Shown piece by piece: positions 15,528-22,921 of a stretch of DNA of 24,906 nt. The stretch covers positions 1 through 24,906 of the forward strand of contig CAZFJN010000031.1 in assembly GCA_964519595.1 (NCBI GenBank), in the 5' to 3' direction. Under the pieces are notes generated by a model. It was not told the origin of the DNA and searched no databases. It was given only the letters and a program-made list of their open reading frames with translations. The DNA is from JANRKF01 sp964519595 (GTDB lineage: Bacteria > Pseudomonadota > Alphaproteobacteria > Rickettsiales > SXRF01). The translations under genes and the position numbers were made by a program. Position 1 is the stretch's first letter, and the number at the start of each line of letters is the position of its first letter.

Positions 15528-16508
15528 TTGAGCAAAGAACATCAGATCAGCGTTACATTTCAGGATAACAGCGTTTTGCCGATGCTGTATGGCGATAATG
15601 ATTCTCATCTGGCGAAAATAGAGCGCAAGCTGAATATCTCCGCTTCTTCACGCGGCAGCACGGTGGTGCTTAGCGGTGATAAGGAAGCGACTGAAGCTGG
15701 TCGCGCCGTTCTTGAATCACTGTATAATGATGCGAAAAAAGGCATTGATATAGAAATGCAGCGCGTTGATGCGGCGATTCGCATGGCTTCTGCCAAGCCA
15801 GATCAGGAAGGACGCAATCTTTTTGGTCATGCGGATATTGTTATCAGAACCATGAAAAAAGAAGTGAAGCCTTATTCGCTGGTTCAGGCAAAATATATTG
15901 AATCGCTCAATAAGCATGATCTGGTTTTTGCCCTTGGTCCGGCTGGCACAGGAAAAACTTATTTAGCCGTTGCCATGGCGGTTTATATGTTTACCAGCGG
16001 ACGTGTCGAGAAAATAATATTGTCGCGTCCGGCAGTGGAAGCAGGCGAGAAGCTTGGCTTTCTGCCTGGTGATCTTAAGGAAAAAATTGATCCTTATCTG
16101 CGCCCTCTTTACGATGCGCTGTTTGACATGATGCCGGCAGAAAAACTCGAACGCCATATGGAAGTAGGCGAGATAGAAGTAGCGCCTCTTGCTTTCATGC
16201 GCGGCAGAACACTTTCCAATGCCTTTGTTATTCTTGATGAAGCGCAGAACACAACTGCAACTCAAATGAAAATGTTCCTAACCAGAATGGGACAGAATAC
16301 GCGCATGGTAGTAACCGGAGATTTGTCGCAAGTTGATCTTCCGAAAGATGTTAAATCCGGATTAAGCGATGCGGTTCGCAAAGTTGAAAATATTCCGGGC
16401 ATAGATTTTATACGCTTTTCCGATGCTGATGTTGTGCGCCATGATTTAGCGGCAAAGATTGTTCAAGCTTACGAAGAGTGGGATAAGAAAAAGAAAAGCA
16501 ATTCATAA
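15528..16508 (+). CDS. phoH: PhoH-like ATPase
   Basis: This is a cytoplasmic P-loop ATPase of the PhoH/YbeZ family, which works with YbeY in RNA metabolism. The 326 residues have an N-terminal KH-like region (about 10-70), Walker A GPAGTGKT at 137-144, SRPAVEAGEKLGFLPGDLKEK, Walker B VILDEAQN with DEAQ at 237-240, and MVVTGDLSQVDLP. The start is an unusual TTG: a clear GAAAGGA ribosome binding site (15514-15520) lies 7 bases before it, and no ATG fits the conserved beginning. The stop is 11 bases before ybeY, so the two are cotranscribed. Confidence 0.95.
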   Translation: MSKEHQISVTFQDNSVLPMLYGDNDSHLAKIERKLNISASSRGSTVVLSGDKEATEAGRAVLESLYNDAKKGIDIEMQRVDAAIRMASAKPDQEGRNLFGHADIVIRTMKKEVKPYSLVQAKYIESLNKHDLVFALGPAGTGKTYLAVAMAVYMFTSGRVEKIILSRPAVEAGEKLGFLPGDLKEKIDPYLRPLYDALFDMMPAEKLERHMEVGEIEVAPLAFMRGRTLSNAFVILDEAQNTTATQMKMFLTRMGQNTRMVVTGDLSQVDLPKDVKSGLSDAVRKVENIPGIDFIRFSDADVVRHDLAAKIVQAYEEWDKKKKSNS

Positions 16509-16519
16509 AGAAAATATTT

Positions 16520-16954
16520 ATGAAATCAGGATTTCCTGTTATTCATCTTTACGATCAGCGTTGGAAGAAGGCTCTCTTTCCTTATAGAAAAACGATATGC
16601 GCTATAGTTGGCGCTATTTCCGAATTATCTTACCCTCCGGCGGTGGTGCTTGCTGATGATGAATTTGTTCATAAGCTTAATTTGCAATATCGTGGCAAAA
16701 ACAAAGCAACAAATGTTTTGTCTTTTGCAAATGATCAATCGCCGCCGGGCGATATAATACTCGCTTACGAAACAATAGCAGAAGAAGCCGCAGAGCAAGG
16801 AAAAACCTTCAGACATCATGCCGCGCATTTAATAATCCACGGCGCTTTACATCTGCTGAATTATGATCATGAAACCAAGAAGCAGGCGGCGGAAATGGAG
16901 AAAAAAGAGATAAATATCTTAAAGAAGCTCGGAATTGCTAATCCATACTGCTAA
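16520..16954 (+). CDS. ybeY: rRNA maturation endoribonuclease YbeY
   Basis: YbeY is a zinc endoribonuclease for 16S rRNA 3'-end maturation and ribosome quality control. The 144 residues are a little shorter than the family norm. The zinc motif H-x3-H-x5-H is intact: His107, His111 and His117 in IIHGALHLLNYDHE. Upstream, YRGKNKATNVLSFAND is the other hallmark. The start at ATG 16520 follows phoH by 11 bases. The three-gene order phoH-ybeY-corC is widespread in proteobacteria. Confidence 0.95.
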   Translation: MKSGFPVIHLYDQRWKKALFPYRKTICAIVGAISELSYPPAVVLADDEFVHKLNLQYRGKNKATNVLSFANDQSPPGDIILAYETIAEEAAEQGKTFRHHAAHLIIHGALHLLNYDHETKKQAAEMEKKEINILKKLGIANPYC

Positions 16955-17000
16955 TACATACTTGTAAACTTAGGAATTTTTTGTTATAGAATATTTCTAT

Positions 17001-17861
17001 ATGGAAGAAGCCAGAACTATGCTGCCGCAATCGGCATTTATGAGCCGAGTGCGAAAATTATTTTTATACCGCAAAGAATCTTCGCTCAAAGATGTGATCG
17101 AAGAGGTAATTGAGGAACACGAGGAATCAGGCGAGAGCGAAATGGCTCCGCAAGAGCGTGTCATGCTGCATAATGTTCTTGCTTTTGGCGAGCGCACGGT
17201 CAGCGATATAATGATTCCGCGTCCTGATATTGTGGCAATTCCTCATGATATTCAGCTTGAAAAACTTAAAACGCATATTCTCGAACAGCGTCATACGCGC
17301 ACGCCGGTTTATGAGGAAAATCTTGATCATGTAATTGGCTTTTTACATGTCAAAGATCTTTTGACGATGTTAGCCGGCGATCGTCCTTATAATCTTCGTT
17401 CTTCTTTGCGCCGTTTGCTTTATGTGCCTCCGGCAATGAAAGTTCTTGATCTGCTGGCAAAAATGCGCGCAGCCGGAAGTCATATGGCGATTGTGGTTGA
17501 TGAACATGGCGGCACAGACGGCTTAGTCACCATGGAAGATGTTGTTGAAGAAATCGTCGGAGAAATTCAGGATGAACATGATGAAGATGAAATAAGCGTA
17601 AGCAACATCACGCGCATTAATGATAAATTGCTGGAAGTAAATGCGCGTATTCATATAGATCAGTTGGAACGGCAGCTTAAAGTTCCGCTGATCATCGAAG
17701 AAAATGTTGATGAATTTGAGACTTTAGCCGGATTAATCTCCGCTAAAGCCGGACGCGTTCCTGTAAAAGGCGAAATTATTGAACATTCCGGCGGCATTAA
17801 ATTTGAGATTATTGAAGCTGATCCAAGGCGAATTCGCCGTGTACGCATTCATCTTGCCTAG
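17001..17861 (+). CDS. CBS-domain HlyC/CorC family protein
   Basis: The 286 residues have no membrane segment, so this is the short soluble form (YbeX/CorC type) and not a DUF21 transporter-like protein. A first CBS domain (about 66-125) starts VSDIMIPRPDIVAIP. A second (about 135-195) contains HMAIVVDEHGGTDGLVTMEDVVEEIVGEI. A CorC_HlyC domain covers 205-286 (DEFETLAGLISAKAGRVPVKGE). CBS pairs usually bind adenosine compounds; a role in magnesium/cobalt efflux or in ribosome-linked functions has been proposed for the family. The ribosome binding site before ATG 17001 is weak. lnt follows after a spacer with an operator-like palindrome. Confidence 0.92.
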   Translation: MEEARTMLPQSAFMSRVRKLFLYRKESSLKDVIEEVIEEHEESGESEMAPQERVMLHNVLAFGERTVSDIMIPRPDIVAIPHDIQLEKLKTHILEQRHTRTPVYEENLDHVIGFLHVKDLLTMLAGDRPYNLRSSLRRLLYVPPAMKVLDLLAKMRAAGSHMAIVVDEHGGTDGLVTMEDVVEEIVGEIQDEHDEDEISVSNITRINDKLLEVNARIHIDQLERQLKVPLIIEENVDEFETLAGLISAKAGRVPVKGEIIEHSGGIKFEIIEADPRRIRRVRIHLA

Positions 17862-17926
17862 AAGACTCTACTTGATAATTTTGTTTTGATAATTTCGTTG
17901 TAATAGCGTTAACATGCTGAAATAAA

Positions 17927-17958
17927 ACAAATGTACATTTGTACAAATGTACATTGCA
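17927..17958. promoter_or_regulatory. Tandem operator-like palindromes upstream of lnt
   Basis: ACAAATGTACATTTGT at 17927-17942 is a perfect 16-bp palindrome. It is followed at once by a second copy of its first 13 bases (17943-17955). The pair also forms a perfect 26-bp palindrome at 17930-17955. Two binding sites 16 bp apart would fit a dimeric repressor, or the pair may be another product of local duplication. No regulator is known to me for this motif. Confidence 0.5.
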
Positions 17959-18012
17959 GCTTGTTCAACACAAAATTCATTAAATACAAAATTCATAAAT
18001 AATGCACAAATA

Positions 18013-19602
18013 ATGAGTTCTAACCATAGATTTTCTAAATATCTGCGTGATGAACGCTTGCTGATGTTTTTATGCGGCGCTTGCGCGGCATTTACTCTGC
18101 CGCCTTTTTATTTATTTCCTCTGCTTATTATTGCTTATGGCGGACTTTTTTATGCTCTTATGCGCGTAACAACCGTACAAGAAGATTCTGTACAAGAAGA
18201 TTCTGTAAAAGGAGCTTCTGTAAAAAAAGCTGCCAATATAGGATTTTTCTGGAGCTGGGGTTTTCACATATTTGGCCTTTACTGGTTTACCATAGCGCTG
18301 CTTACTGAGCCGGAAAAATTCGCCTGGCTTATTCCCTTCGCCTTATTCGGACTTACCGCAGTAATTGCGCTTTATACCATGGTTTTTGCGATAGTTTTTC
18401 ATTACATCTTATCTTATGCGCGATCTTACGCACGGCAGATATTTCCACAATCAGCATTAATTCAAAAATCAGCATTAATTCAAAACCATTCATTCAATTT
18501 ATTCAGCGCCTTGTTATTTGCGCTGTTATTTACAGCCAGCGAATATGCGCGCGGCAATCTGCTTAGCGGGTTTCCATGGAATCTTGGCGGTTATGTATTT
18601 GCTGTTTCTGATGCTTCAATTCAGCTTGCTTCTATATTTGGAATTTACGGCCTTACTTTTATTGCAGTTTTTCTCGGCGCGGTATGTTTTGTGAGTAAAA
18701 AGGCGGCGTTTGGTTGCTGGCTTCTCCTTGCTTGCGGCATTAGCTGGGGCGCTTGGCGGGCGGAAACTGCGCCGCGTGATTTTGTTCCTGATGTCAAATT
18801 ACGTCTGGTTCAGGCGAATATACAGCAACATCACAAATGGAATGGCGCGTTGCAAATGCAAGGATTGCGTAAACATATCGCGCTTAGTCATTCTGCAGGA
18901 TATGAAACTGTCACACACATAATCTGGCCGGAAACAGCTATTCCTTATATTGTGCATGATAACAGCATTCTCGCCAGAAGATTAGGCGCTGAGCTGTTGC
19001 CCGGACAATATTTAATCAGCGGCGCGTTGCGTGCAAATGCTGAAGGAGTAACTAACAGTATTGTGGCGATAGATAATAAAGGCGAGATAAAAGGACAATA
19101 TGACAAGCGTAAACTTGTGCCGTTTGGCGAATTTCTGCCGCTGCGTTTTATAATTCCGGCGTGGCTTGAGACGCCGGTTGGCATTTCCGACCTTGCTTCT
19201 GGATCAGGACAGAGAATTTCTTCCTGGCCAGGGCTTCCTGATCTGTTGCCGCTTATCTGTTATGAAGTAATTTTTCCACAGCTGGCTTTTTCGCAGATGG
19301 AAAGCGAATATGATGACGAAAAATCAGGAACAACAGTAAAATCACGCGCTTCCTGGCTGCTTTCACTGACCAATGACGCGTGGTTTGGAACAAGCAGCGC
19401 ACCTTATCAGCATCTGGCAATGGCCAGAATGCGCGCCGTTGAACAAGGATTGCCGCTTGTGCGCGTTGCCAATAGCGGAATAAGCGCTGTTTTTGATGCT
19501 TATGGTCGCGAGGTCGCAGTAATTGGCTTAAACAGCGAAGGATTTGTCGATGTTTTTCTCCCCTTGCCATCCCGAAATAGGACATTTTTCTCATCTTTAT
19601 AA
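18013..19602 (+). CDS. lnt: Apolipoprotein N-acyltransferase
   Basis: Lnt adds the third acyl chain to lipoproteins in the inner membrane. The N-terminal half has several hydrophobic helices, and the C-terminal half is a nitrilase-type (C-N hydrolase) domain. With ATG 18013 the protein has 529 residues and the expected triad: Glu307 in IIWPETAIPY, Lys365 in YDKRKLVPFGEFLP and Cys416 in LICYEVIFP. An in-frame ATG at 17947 adds 22 unlike residues but lies inside the palindrome, so I prefer 18013; no good ribosome binding site decides it. Two repeat insertions occur in loops between helices: VQEDS-VQEDS-VKGAS (55-69) and SALIQK-SALIQN (147-158). They keep the frame. Confidence 0.94.
   Translation: MSSNHRFSKYLRDERLLMFLCGACAAFTLPPFYLFPLLIIAYGGLFYALMRVTTVQEDSVQEDSVKGASVKKAANIGFFWSWGFHIFGLYWFTIALLTEPEKFAWLIPFALFGLTAVIALYTMVFAIVFHYILSYARSYARQIFPQSALIQKSALIQNHSFNLFSALLFALLFTASEYARGNLLSGFPWNLGGYVFAVSDASIQLASIFGIYGLTFIAVFLGAVCFVSKKAAFGCWLLLACGISWGAWRAETAPRDFVPDVKLRLVQANIQQHHKWNGALQMQGLRKHIALSHSAGYETVTHIIWPETAIPYIVHDNSILARRLGAELLPGQYLISGALRANAEGVTNSIVAIDNKGEIKGQYDKRKLVPFGEFLPLRFIIPAWLETPVGISDLASGSGQRISSWPGLPDLLPLICYEVIFPQLAFSQMESEYDDEKSGTTVKSRASWLLSLTNDAWFGTSSAPYQHLAMARMRAVEQGLPLVRVANSGISAVFDAYGREVAVIGLNSEGFVDVFLPLPSRNRTFFSSL
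18175..18219 (+). repeat. 15-bp in-frame tandem repeat in lnt
   Basis: Two exact copies of gtacaagaagattct (18175-18189, 18190-18204) and one variant, gtaaaaggagcttct (18205-18219), encode VQEDS, VQEDS and VKGAS. Confidence 0.93.
18451..18486 (+). repeat. 18-bp in-frame tandem repeat in lnt
   Basis: tcagcattaattcaaaaa at 18451-18468 is repeated at 18469-18486 with one change at the last base, encoding SALIQK and SALIQN between two predicted helices. Confidence 0.93.
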
Positions 19603-19883
19603 CAGCTTAATTTAACTGTTTAATTTGATTTATTTGCTGGTTTTTATTGCTCATTTTTCCAATGCAGTCAGCGCCGCAGCTAGCTATTTTGAAAATATAT
19701 TGCTATTTAATCAAGATATTAACCTCTTAACCTTTCGCTTAACTTTTCTCTTGCAAGTTGCATCATTTTGGTACATTGCTTGGCGTGAATAAAGTTCAAA
19801 TTATATTTAAATCATCTGCGGATCAGCCTGATAGCAAAGACTAGAGCGCGGTTGTTCAAGTTAGTGGAGAGAGATTTTATATT
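19603..19883. other. lnt-XRE spacer
   Basis: This 281-base stretch has no plausible gene. It contains imperfect direct repeats of the type cttaacctttcgcttaac (about 19725-19745) and AT-rich sequence. It must hold the promoter of the XRE gene, but I see no convincing -35/-10 pair and no strong terminator for lnt. Confidence 0.5.
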
Positions 19884-20297
19884 ATGACTCAGTATGATGT
19901 TGATGCTCACGTTGGAAAAAGATTAAGGTTGCGCCGTACCATGATGGGATTAAGTCAGGAAGCGGTAGCAAAGGCTGTCGGAATTACATTTCAGCAGGTT
20001 CAGAAATATGAAAAAGGCGTCAATGCGATGAATGCGCGGCGGCTGGTGGATTTTGCGCGTTTTATGAATGTTCCTGTTGCCTATTTTTTTGAAGGGCTTG
20101 ATATAGTAGGAAACGATACTTCTTCTGGCGGAGTTTCCGAAAATGTCGAAGCGTTTGATCATGGTTCAACCGTCTCAGATAGAGAATCGCTGGAAATGAT
20201 GAAAGCCTTCAAACGCATTGGTGAGCAAAGCGTCCGCAAACGTCTCTCTGATCTCGTCCGTGCGATTGCTGACAATAAAACACTTCTTGACGCTTGA
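19884..20297 (+). CDS. XRE-family transcriptional regulator
   Basis: The 137-residue protein carries a Cro/C1-type helix-turn-helix at about 11-68 (VGKRLRLRRTMMGLSQEAVAKAVG, then QQVQKYEKGVNAMNARRLVDFARFMNVPVAYFF). The C-terminal part is hydrophilic up to residue 110 and then a helix, IGEQSVRKRLSDLVRAIA. A GGAGAGA ribosome binding site precedes the ATG. Genes of this type sit between lnt and metK in many alphaproteobacteria; the target is not known to me. The two nearby palindromes (17927-17958 and 20377-20523) are candidates for its binding, but this is only a guess from proximity. Confidence 0.92.
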   Translation: MTQYDVDAHVGKRLRLRRTMMGLSQEAVAKAVGITFQQVQKYEKGVNAMNARRLVDFARFMNVPVAYFFEGLDIVGNDTSSGGVSENVEAFDHGSTVSDRESLEMMKAFKRIGEQSVRKRLSDLVRAIADNKTLLDA

Positions 20298-20376
20298 CTG
20301 AATAATAAGTCTGTTTTAACAGTAAGCGCTGCTACTGATTAAGTGGAGATTTGATCTGCTTGCCACCACGTTAAAA

Positions 20377-20523
20377 AGACCTCTTCGCTAACTCTACTTT
20401 TGCTTCAAATCTGCTTGAAACTAAGCCTCCTCGTAAAAGCGTGTACTTAAGTGTACACTTTCTTTTCTGAGGAGGCTTAGTTCCTTCGCGCTTTATTGCA
20501 AAAGCGAGTTAACGAAGAGGTCT
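20377..20523. repeat. 147-bp imperfect palindrome between the XRE gene and metK
   Basis: The arms 20377-20446 and 20453-20523 pair over most of their length around a 6-base loop (TTAAGT, 20447-20452). The strong blocks are: outer 18 bp with one mismatch (20377-20394 with 20506-20523), 7 bp (20397-20403 with 20498-20504), a perfect 14 bp around ctaagcctcctc (20419-20432 with 20469-20482) and the inner GTGTAC/GTACAC. As RNA it would be a long hairpin; as DNA it resembles a palindromic mobile element. I find no clear target duplication and no coding capacity. The rest of the 20298-20642 spacer has no gene. Confidence 0.85.
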
Positions 20524-20593
20524 AATGGTCTAAGTGTTTTAAGCGTATAAGCTTTGCGTTGAAACTATTTTGTTTTGAAATTGGCATAGATTC

Positions 20594-20640
20594 AAATTCC
20601 TCATTTATCTGATTTTTATCTGAATTTTGTAGAGGAATTT
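20594..20640 (+). promoter_or_regulatory. Hairpin covering the metK ribosome binding site
   Basis: AAATTCCTC (20594-20602) is perfectly complementary to GAGGAATTT (20632-20640), which contains the AGAGGA ribosome binding site of metK. The loop is 29 bases and holds two tatctga-type repeats. If formed, the 9-bp stem would hide the binding site and lower translation. It does not match a SAM riboswitch class I can recognise. Confidence 0.5.
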
Positions 20641-20642
20641 AT

Positions 20643-21860
20643 ATGTCTTTTTCCAAGCGCGCTAATTATATTTTTACCAGCGAATCTGTTGCTGAAGGTC
20701 ATCCGGACAAGGTTTGTGATCAGATTTCTGACGCGGTTCTTGACGCTTATCTTGCCGCTAATCCGGAAGCTCGCGTTGCTTGCGAAACTCTGGCTACTAC
20801 TAATACAATCGTTATTGCCGGCGAAGTGCGCGGCGCAGATATTACCAAGGCAAAAATCGAAGAAATCGCTCGTGCCAAAGTGCGTGAAATAGGCTATCTT
20901 CAGGAAGGTTTTCATGCTGATAATCTGGATGTTTATGTGCATCTGCACAGCCAGTCGGCAGATATTGCCGTTGGCGTTGATTCTGCCGCTGATAAGGATG
21001 AAGGGGCAGGCGATCAGGGCATAATGTTTGGTTTTGCCTGTAAAGAAACGGCTTCTTTAATGCCAGCGCCGATTGATTTATCACACAAGATTCTCCTCAA
21101 TCTTTCACGCGCCAGACATAGCGGCGAGGCAAAAGGACTAGGACCTGACGCTAAATCGCAAGTGTCGCTTCTTTATGATAATGGTAAGCCAGTTCGCGCT
21201 ACTTCCATTGTCGTTTCAACGCAGCATATTGCCGGAATGACGCAGAATGATGTTCGCGAGCTGGTGCGTCCTTATGTGCTTTCTGCTCTTCCTGATAAGA
21301 AATGGATGTGTGATGAATCGGAATTTTACGTAAATCCAACTGGACAATTTGTAATTGGCGGTCCGGATGGCGATTGTGGACTTACCGGACGGAAAATAAT
21401 TGTTGATACTTACGGCGGTGCTGCACCTCATGGCGGCGGAGCTTTCTCAGGCAAAGATCCAACCAAGGTTGATCGTTCGGCGGCTTATATGGCGCGTTAT
21501 CTGGCAAAAAATGTGGTTGCTGCTGGTTTGGCTGAACGCTGCACAATACAGATTTCCTACGCTATCGGCGTTTCAAAACCAATTTCATTTTATGTCAATA
21601 CAGACGGAACAAGCATTGTTGATGAAGCAAAAATAGAGCTGTTCCTGCAAAATGCCATTGACTTAACGCCGCGTGCCATTCGCCAGCGCCTTAAGCTTAA
21701 TGCGCCAATTTATGCGCGAACTGCCGCTTATGGACATTTTGGCCGTGAGCCAGATAAAAACGGCGGCTTTACCTGGGAAAAAACTGATCTGCTGGAAATG
21801 CTGCAAGCGGAATTCAAAGCCGCTAAAAATGCCGCCAGCAGCGCCAACGGAACACATTGA
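20643..21860 (+). CDS. metK: S-adenosylmethionine synthetase
   Basis: MetK makes S-adenosylmethionine from methionine and ATP, in the cytoplasm, as a tetramer. The 405 residues contain the signatures in order: FTSESVAEGHPDKVCDQISDA (11-31), GAGDQGIMFG (121-130), CDESEFYVNPTGQFVIGGPDGDCGLTGR and GGAAPHGGGAFSGKDPTKVD. It is about 20 residues longer than the E. coli enzyme, as in other alphaproteobacteria; the C-terminus ends in an Ala/Lys-rich tail. The AGAGGA ribosome binding site and ATG 20643 give the usual start. The product is used by BioC, BioA, BioB, MiaB and TrmB encoded nearby. A hairpin over the ribosome binding site suggests translational control. Confidence 0.97.
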   Translation: MSFSKRANYIFTSESVAEGHPDKVCDQISDAVLDAYLAANPEARVACETLATTNTIVIAGEVRGADITKAKIEEIARAKVREIGYLQEGFHADNLDVYVHLHSQSADIAVGVDSAADKDEGAGDQGIMFGFACKETASLMPAPIDLSHKILLNLSRARHSGEAKGLGPDAKSQVSLLYDNGKPVRATSIVVSTQHIAGMTQNDVRELVRPYVLSALPDKKWMCDESEFYVNPTGQFVIGGPDGDCGLTGRKIIVDTYGGAAPHGGGAFSGKDPTKVDRSAAYMARYLAKNVVAAGLAERCTIQISYAIGVSKPISFYVNTDGTSIVDEAKIELFLQNAIDLTPRAIRQRLKLNAPIYARTAAYGHFGREPDKNGGFTWEKTDLLEMLQAEFKAAKNAASSANGTH

Positions 21861-22204
21861 GAAATGCCAGCTATTTTCTGATCTTATCACAATAGTTTCT
21901 GTAATTCAGATGCGAGCGGTGATCGTGCATTGTTTGCAACTCGAAGGAAAATTAATGGTGAAATCTCAAAGTCAAATATTGATATTTCTACCATAAATTA
22001 TAAGCAATATTAGCACATTTACTTATTAATTCATTATTTTTCAGTATGTTGTGTAATAGAAGCGTTATGTAAATATAAAGCAAATCGCCGCGCAAATGGC
22101 AAAATGGCAAGAACCGCTTAAAACAAGGTCAGCTTAGGATGATATATTGCGGCGCGGTTTGTATCATTAAATGATGATCTTTCATGCGGTTATTGAAAAT
22201 AGCG
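21861..22204. other. Gene-free spacer after metK
   Basis: These 344 bases hold no plausible gene on either strand. I see only an imperfect inverted repeat (caaatcgccgcgcaa at 22081-22095 and ttgcggcgcggtttg at 22147-22161, 12 of 15 positions complementary), which might be a hairpin. No convincing terminator for metK is visible. Confidence 0.5.
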
Positions 22205-22607
22205 CTATTCATAATGCGACCACATGCTCAAAACATGAACTATGCGCTCGCGTTGATATGGTTTGTAAATCAGGCGGTGTTGTTTGTTAATGCGCCGTGA
22301 ATACATTCCAGAAAGATCGCCGCAAAGCTTTTCATAAGGAGGATATGGAGCAAAAGGATTATCCGCTATAACTTCCAGAATCTCTTCTATTTTTGATTTT
22401 AAACCGGAAGATTGTGCTTTGATAGAATCTTTCTGCGCTTGTTTTGTGTAAACTAATGTTAATCAGTGTTCAATCGATGAAGATCGATTGAACACATTTA
22501 CGCTCGCTACGCGGCGCAAAATCGCCTCTTACGGAGGCGATTTTGATACAATTAGTTTTCAAAAAATTATTTTTTGAAAACTAATTGTATAATTTCCACT
22601 TTTCCAA
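22205..22607 (-). pseudogene. Txe/YoeB-type toxin gene interrupted by a palindromic element
   Basis: On the minus strand, codons from 22456 down to the TAG at 22207-22205 give LVYTKQAQKD, then EEILEVIADNPFAPYPPYEKL, then SRRINKQHRLIY and MWSHYE. This is an almost complete Txe/YoeB ribosome-dependent mRNA interferase, with the usual catalytic Glu, Arg, His and Tyr (YEKL, HRL, HYE). The missing start lies at 22607 as TTG GAA AAG TGG AAA (MEKWK). Between the parts is an insertion. Removing 136 bases (132-bp element plus one 4-bp TAAT copy) joins MEKWK to LVYTKQAQKD and gives an open frame of 88 codons. The insertion is not a multiple of three and brings stop codons, so the gene is probably dead. 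The antitoxin gene just upstream is intact. Confidence 0.88.
22458..22589. mobile_element. About 132-bp element of three hairpins inserted in the toxin gene
   Basis: The element is flanked by TAAT at 22454-22457 and 22590-22593, a possible 4-bp target duplication. It contains three perfect stems. The first is 13 bp (22466-22478 with 22483-22495, loop gaag). The second is 12 bp (22517-22528 with 22534-22545). The third is 21 bp (22546-22566 with 22570-22590, loop tta), whose last base falls in the flanking repeat. There is no coding frame for a transposase. It is likely a non-autonomous palindromic repeat; its exact ends are uncertain by a few bases. Confidence 0.7.
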
Positions 22608-22843
22608 GGTAACTTCTCGCTTCCTTTTTCAATTGGCTCATTAGAGGCGGCAATCAATGATTTAGCCATTCCAGGAATTGAGCAGATATAAATTGTTTCC
22701 TGAATTCCGCGCCAGTCTTCCTCGGAAATCATCACTGAATTGCAGCGCCTTCCGGTTACCATAATCGGCTCATGACTTTCTGCTATATGATCCATAAGCC
22801 GGAAAATATTTGCTCTGGCCTCAGTAGCGGTTATAACATGCAT
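22559..22843 (-). CDS. YefM/Phd-type antitoxin
   Basis: The 94-residue frame begins MHVITATEARANIFRLMDHI and continues with ESHEPIMVTGRRCNSVMISEEDWRGIQETIYICSIPGM, a typical Phd/YefM fold that binds its own promoter and neutralises a YoeB-type toxin. ATG 22843 is chosen because GGAGAA lies 6 bases before it and the family starts there; a longer frame to 22909 adds unlike residues. The natural end appears to have been PWKSGN followed by TAG, overlapping the toxin start. The inserted element removed that stop, so the protein now ends with ten extra residues (YTISFQKIIF) coded by the element. It may still be functional as an orphan antitoxin. Confidence 0.88.
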   Translation of the reverse strand: MHVITATEARANIFRLMDHIAESHEPIMVTGRRCNSVMISEEDWRGIQETIYICSIPGMAKSLIAASNEPIEKGSEKLPWKSGNYTISFQKIIF

Positions 22844-22863
22844 AATATTTCTCCATAATATAC

Positions 22864-22921
22864 TACCGCAACAACATATTACCGCAACAACATCAGCTAA
22901 AAACATCAACTAAAAACATAT
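22864..22921. repeat. 16-bp and 13-bp tandem duplications upstream of trmB
   Basis: A 16-bp unit, taccgcaacaacatat, at 22864-22879 is repeated with two changes at 22880-22895. It is followed by two 13-bp units of the type gctaaaaacatca (22896-22908, 22909-22921), the last running into the trmB ATG. This is the shared control region of the antitoxin and trmB. Confidence 0.85.

Noticed and set aside
20842..21084. Minus-strand open frames opposite metK
   Set aside because: They are shadows of the highly conserved metK sequence and have no protein features.
22081..22161. Inverted repeat caaatcgccgcgcaa / ttgcggcgcggtttg as a metK terminator
   Set aside because: Three of fifteen positions do not pair, the loop is about 50 bases and there is no U-run; it is over 200 bases from the metK stop.
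22448..22584. Alternative view that gtaaactaa and gaaaactaa are an 8-of-9 target duplication of the element in the toxin gene
   Set aside because: This would restore a toxin starting GTG-Glu-Ile-Ile-Gln but leaves the 21-bp stem cut in two and gives the antitoxin no natural stop. The TAAT model explains both genes and keeps the stem whole.
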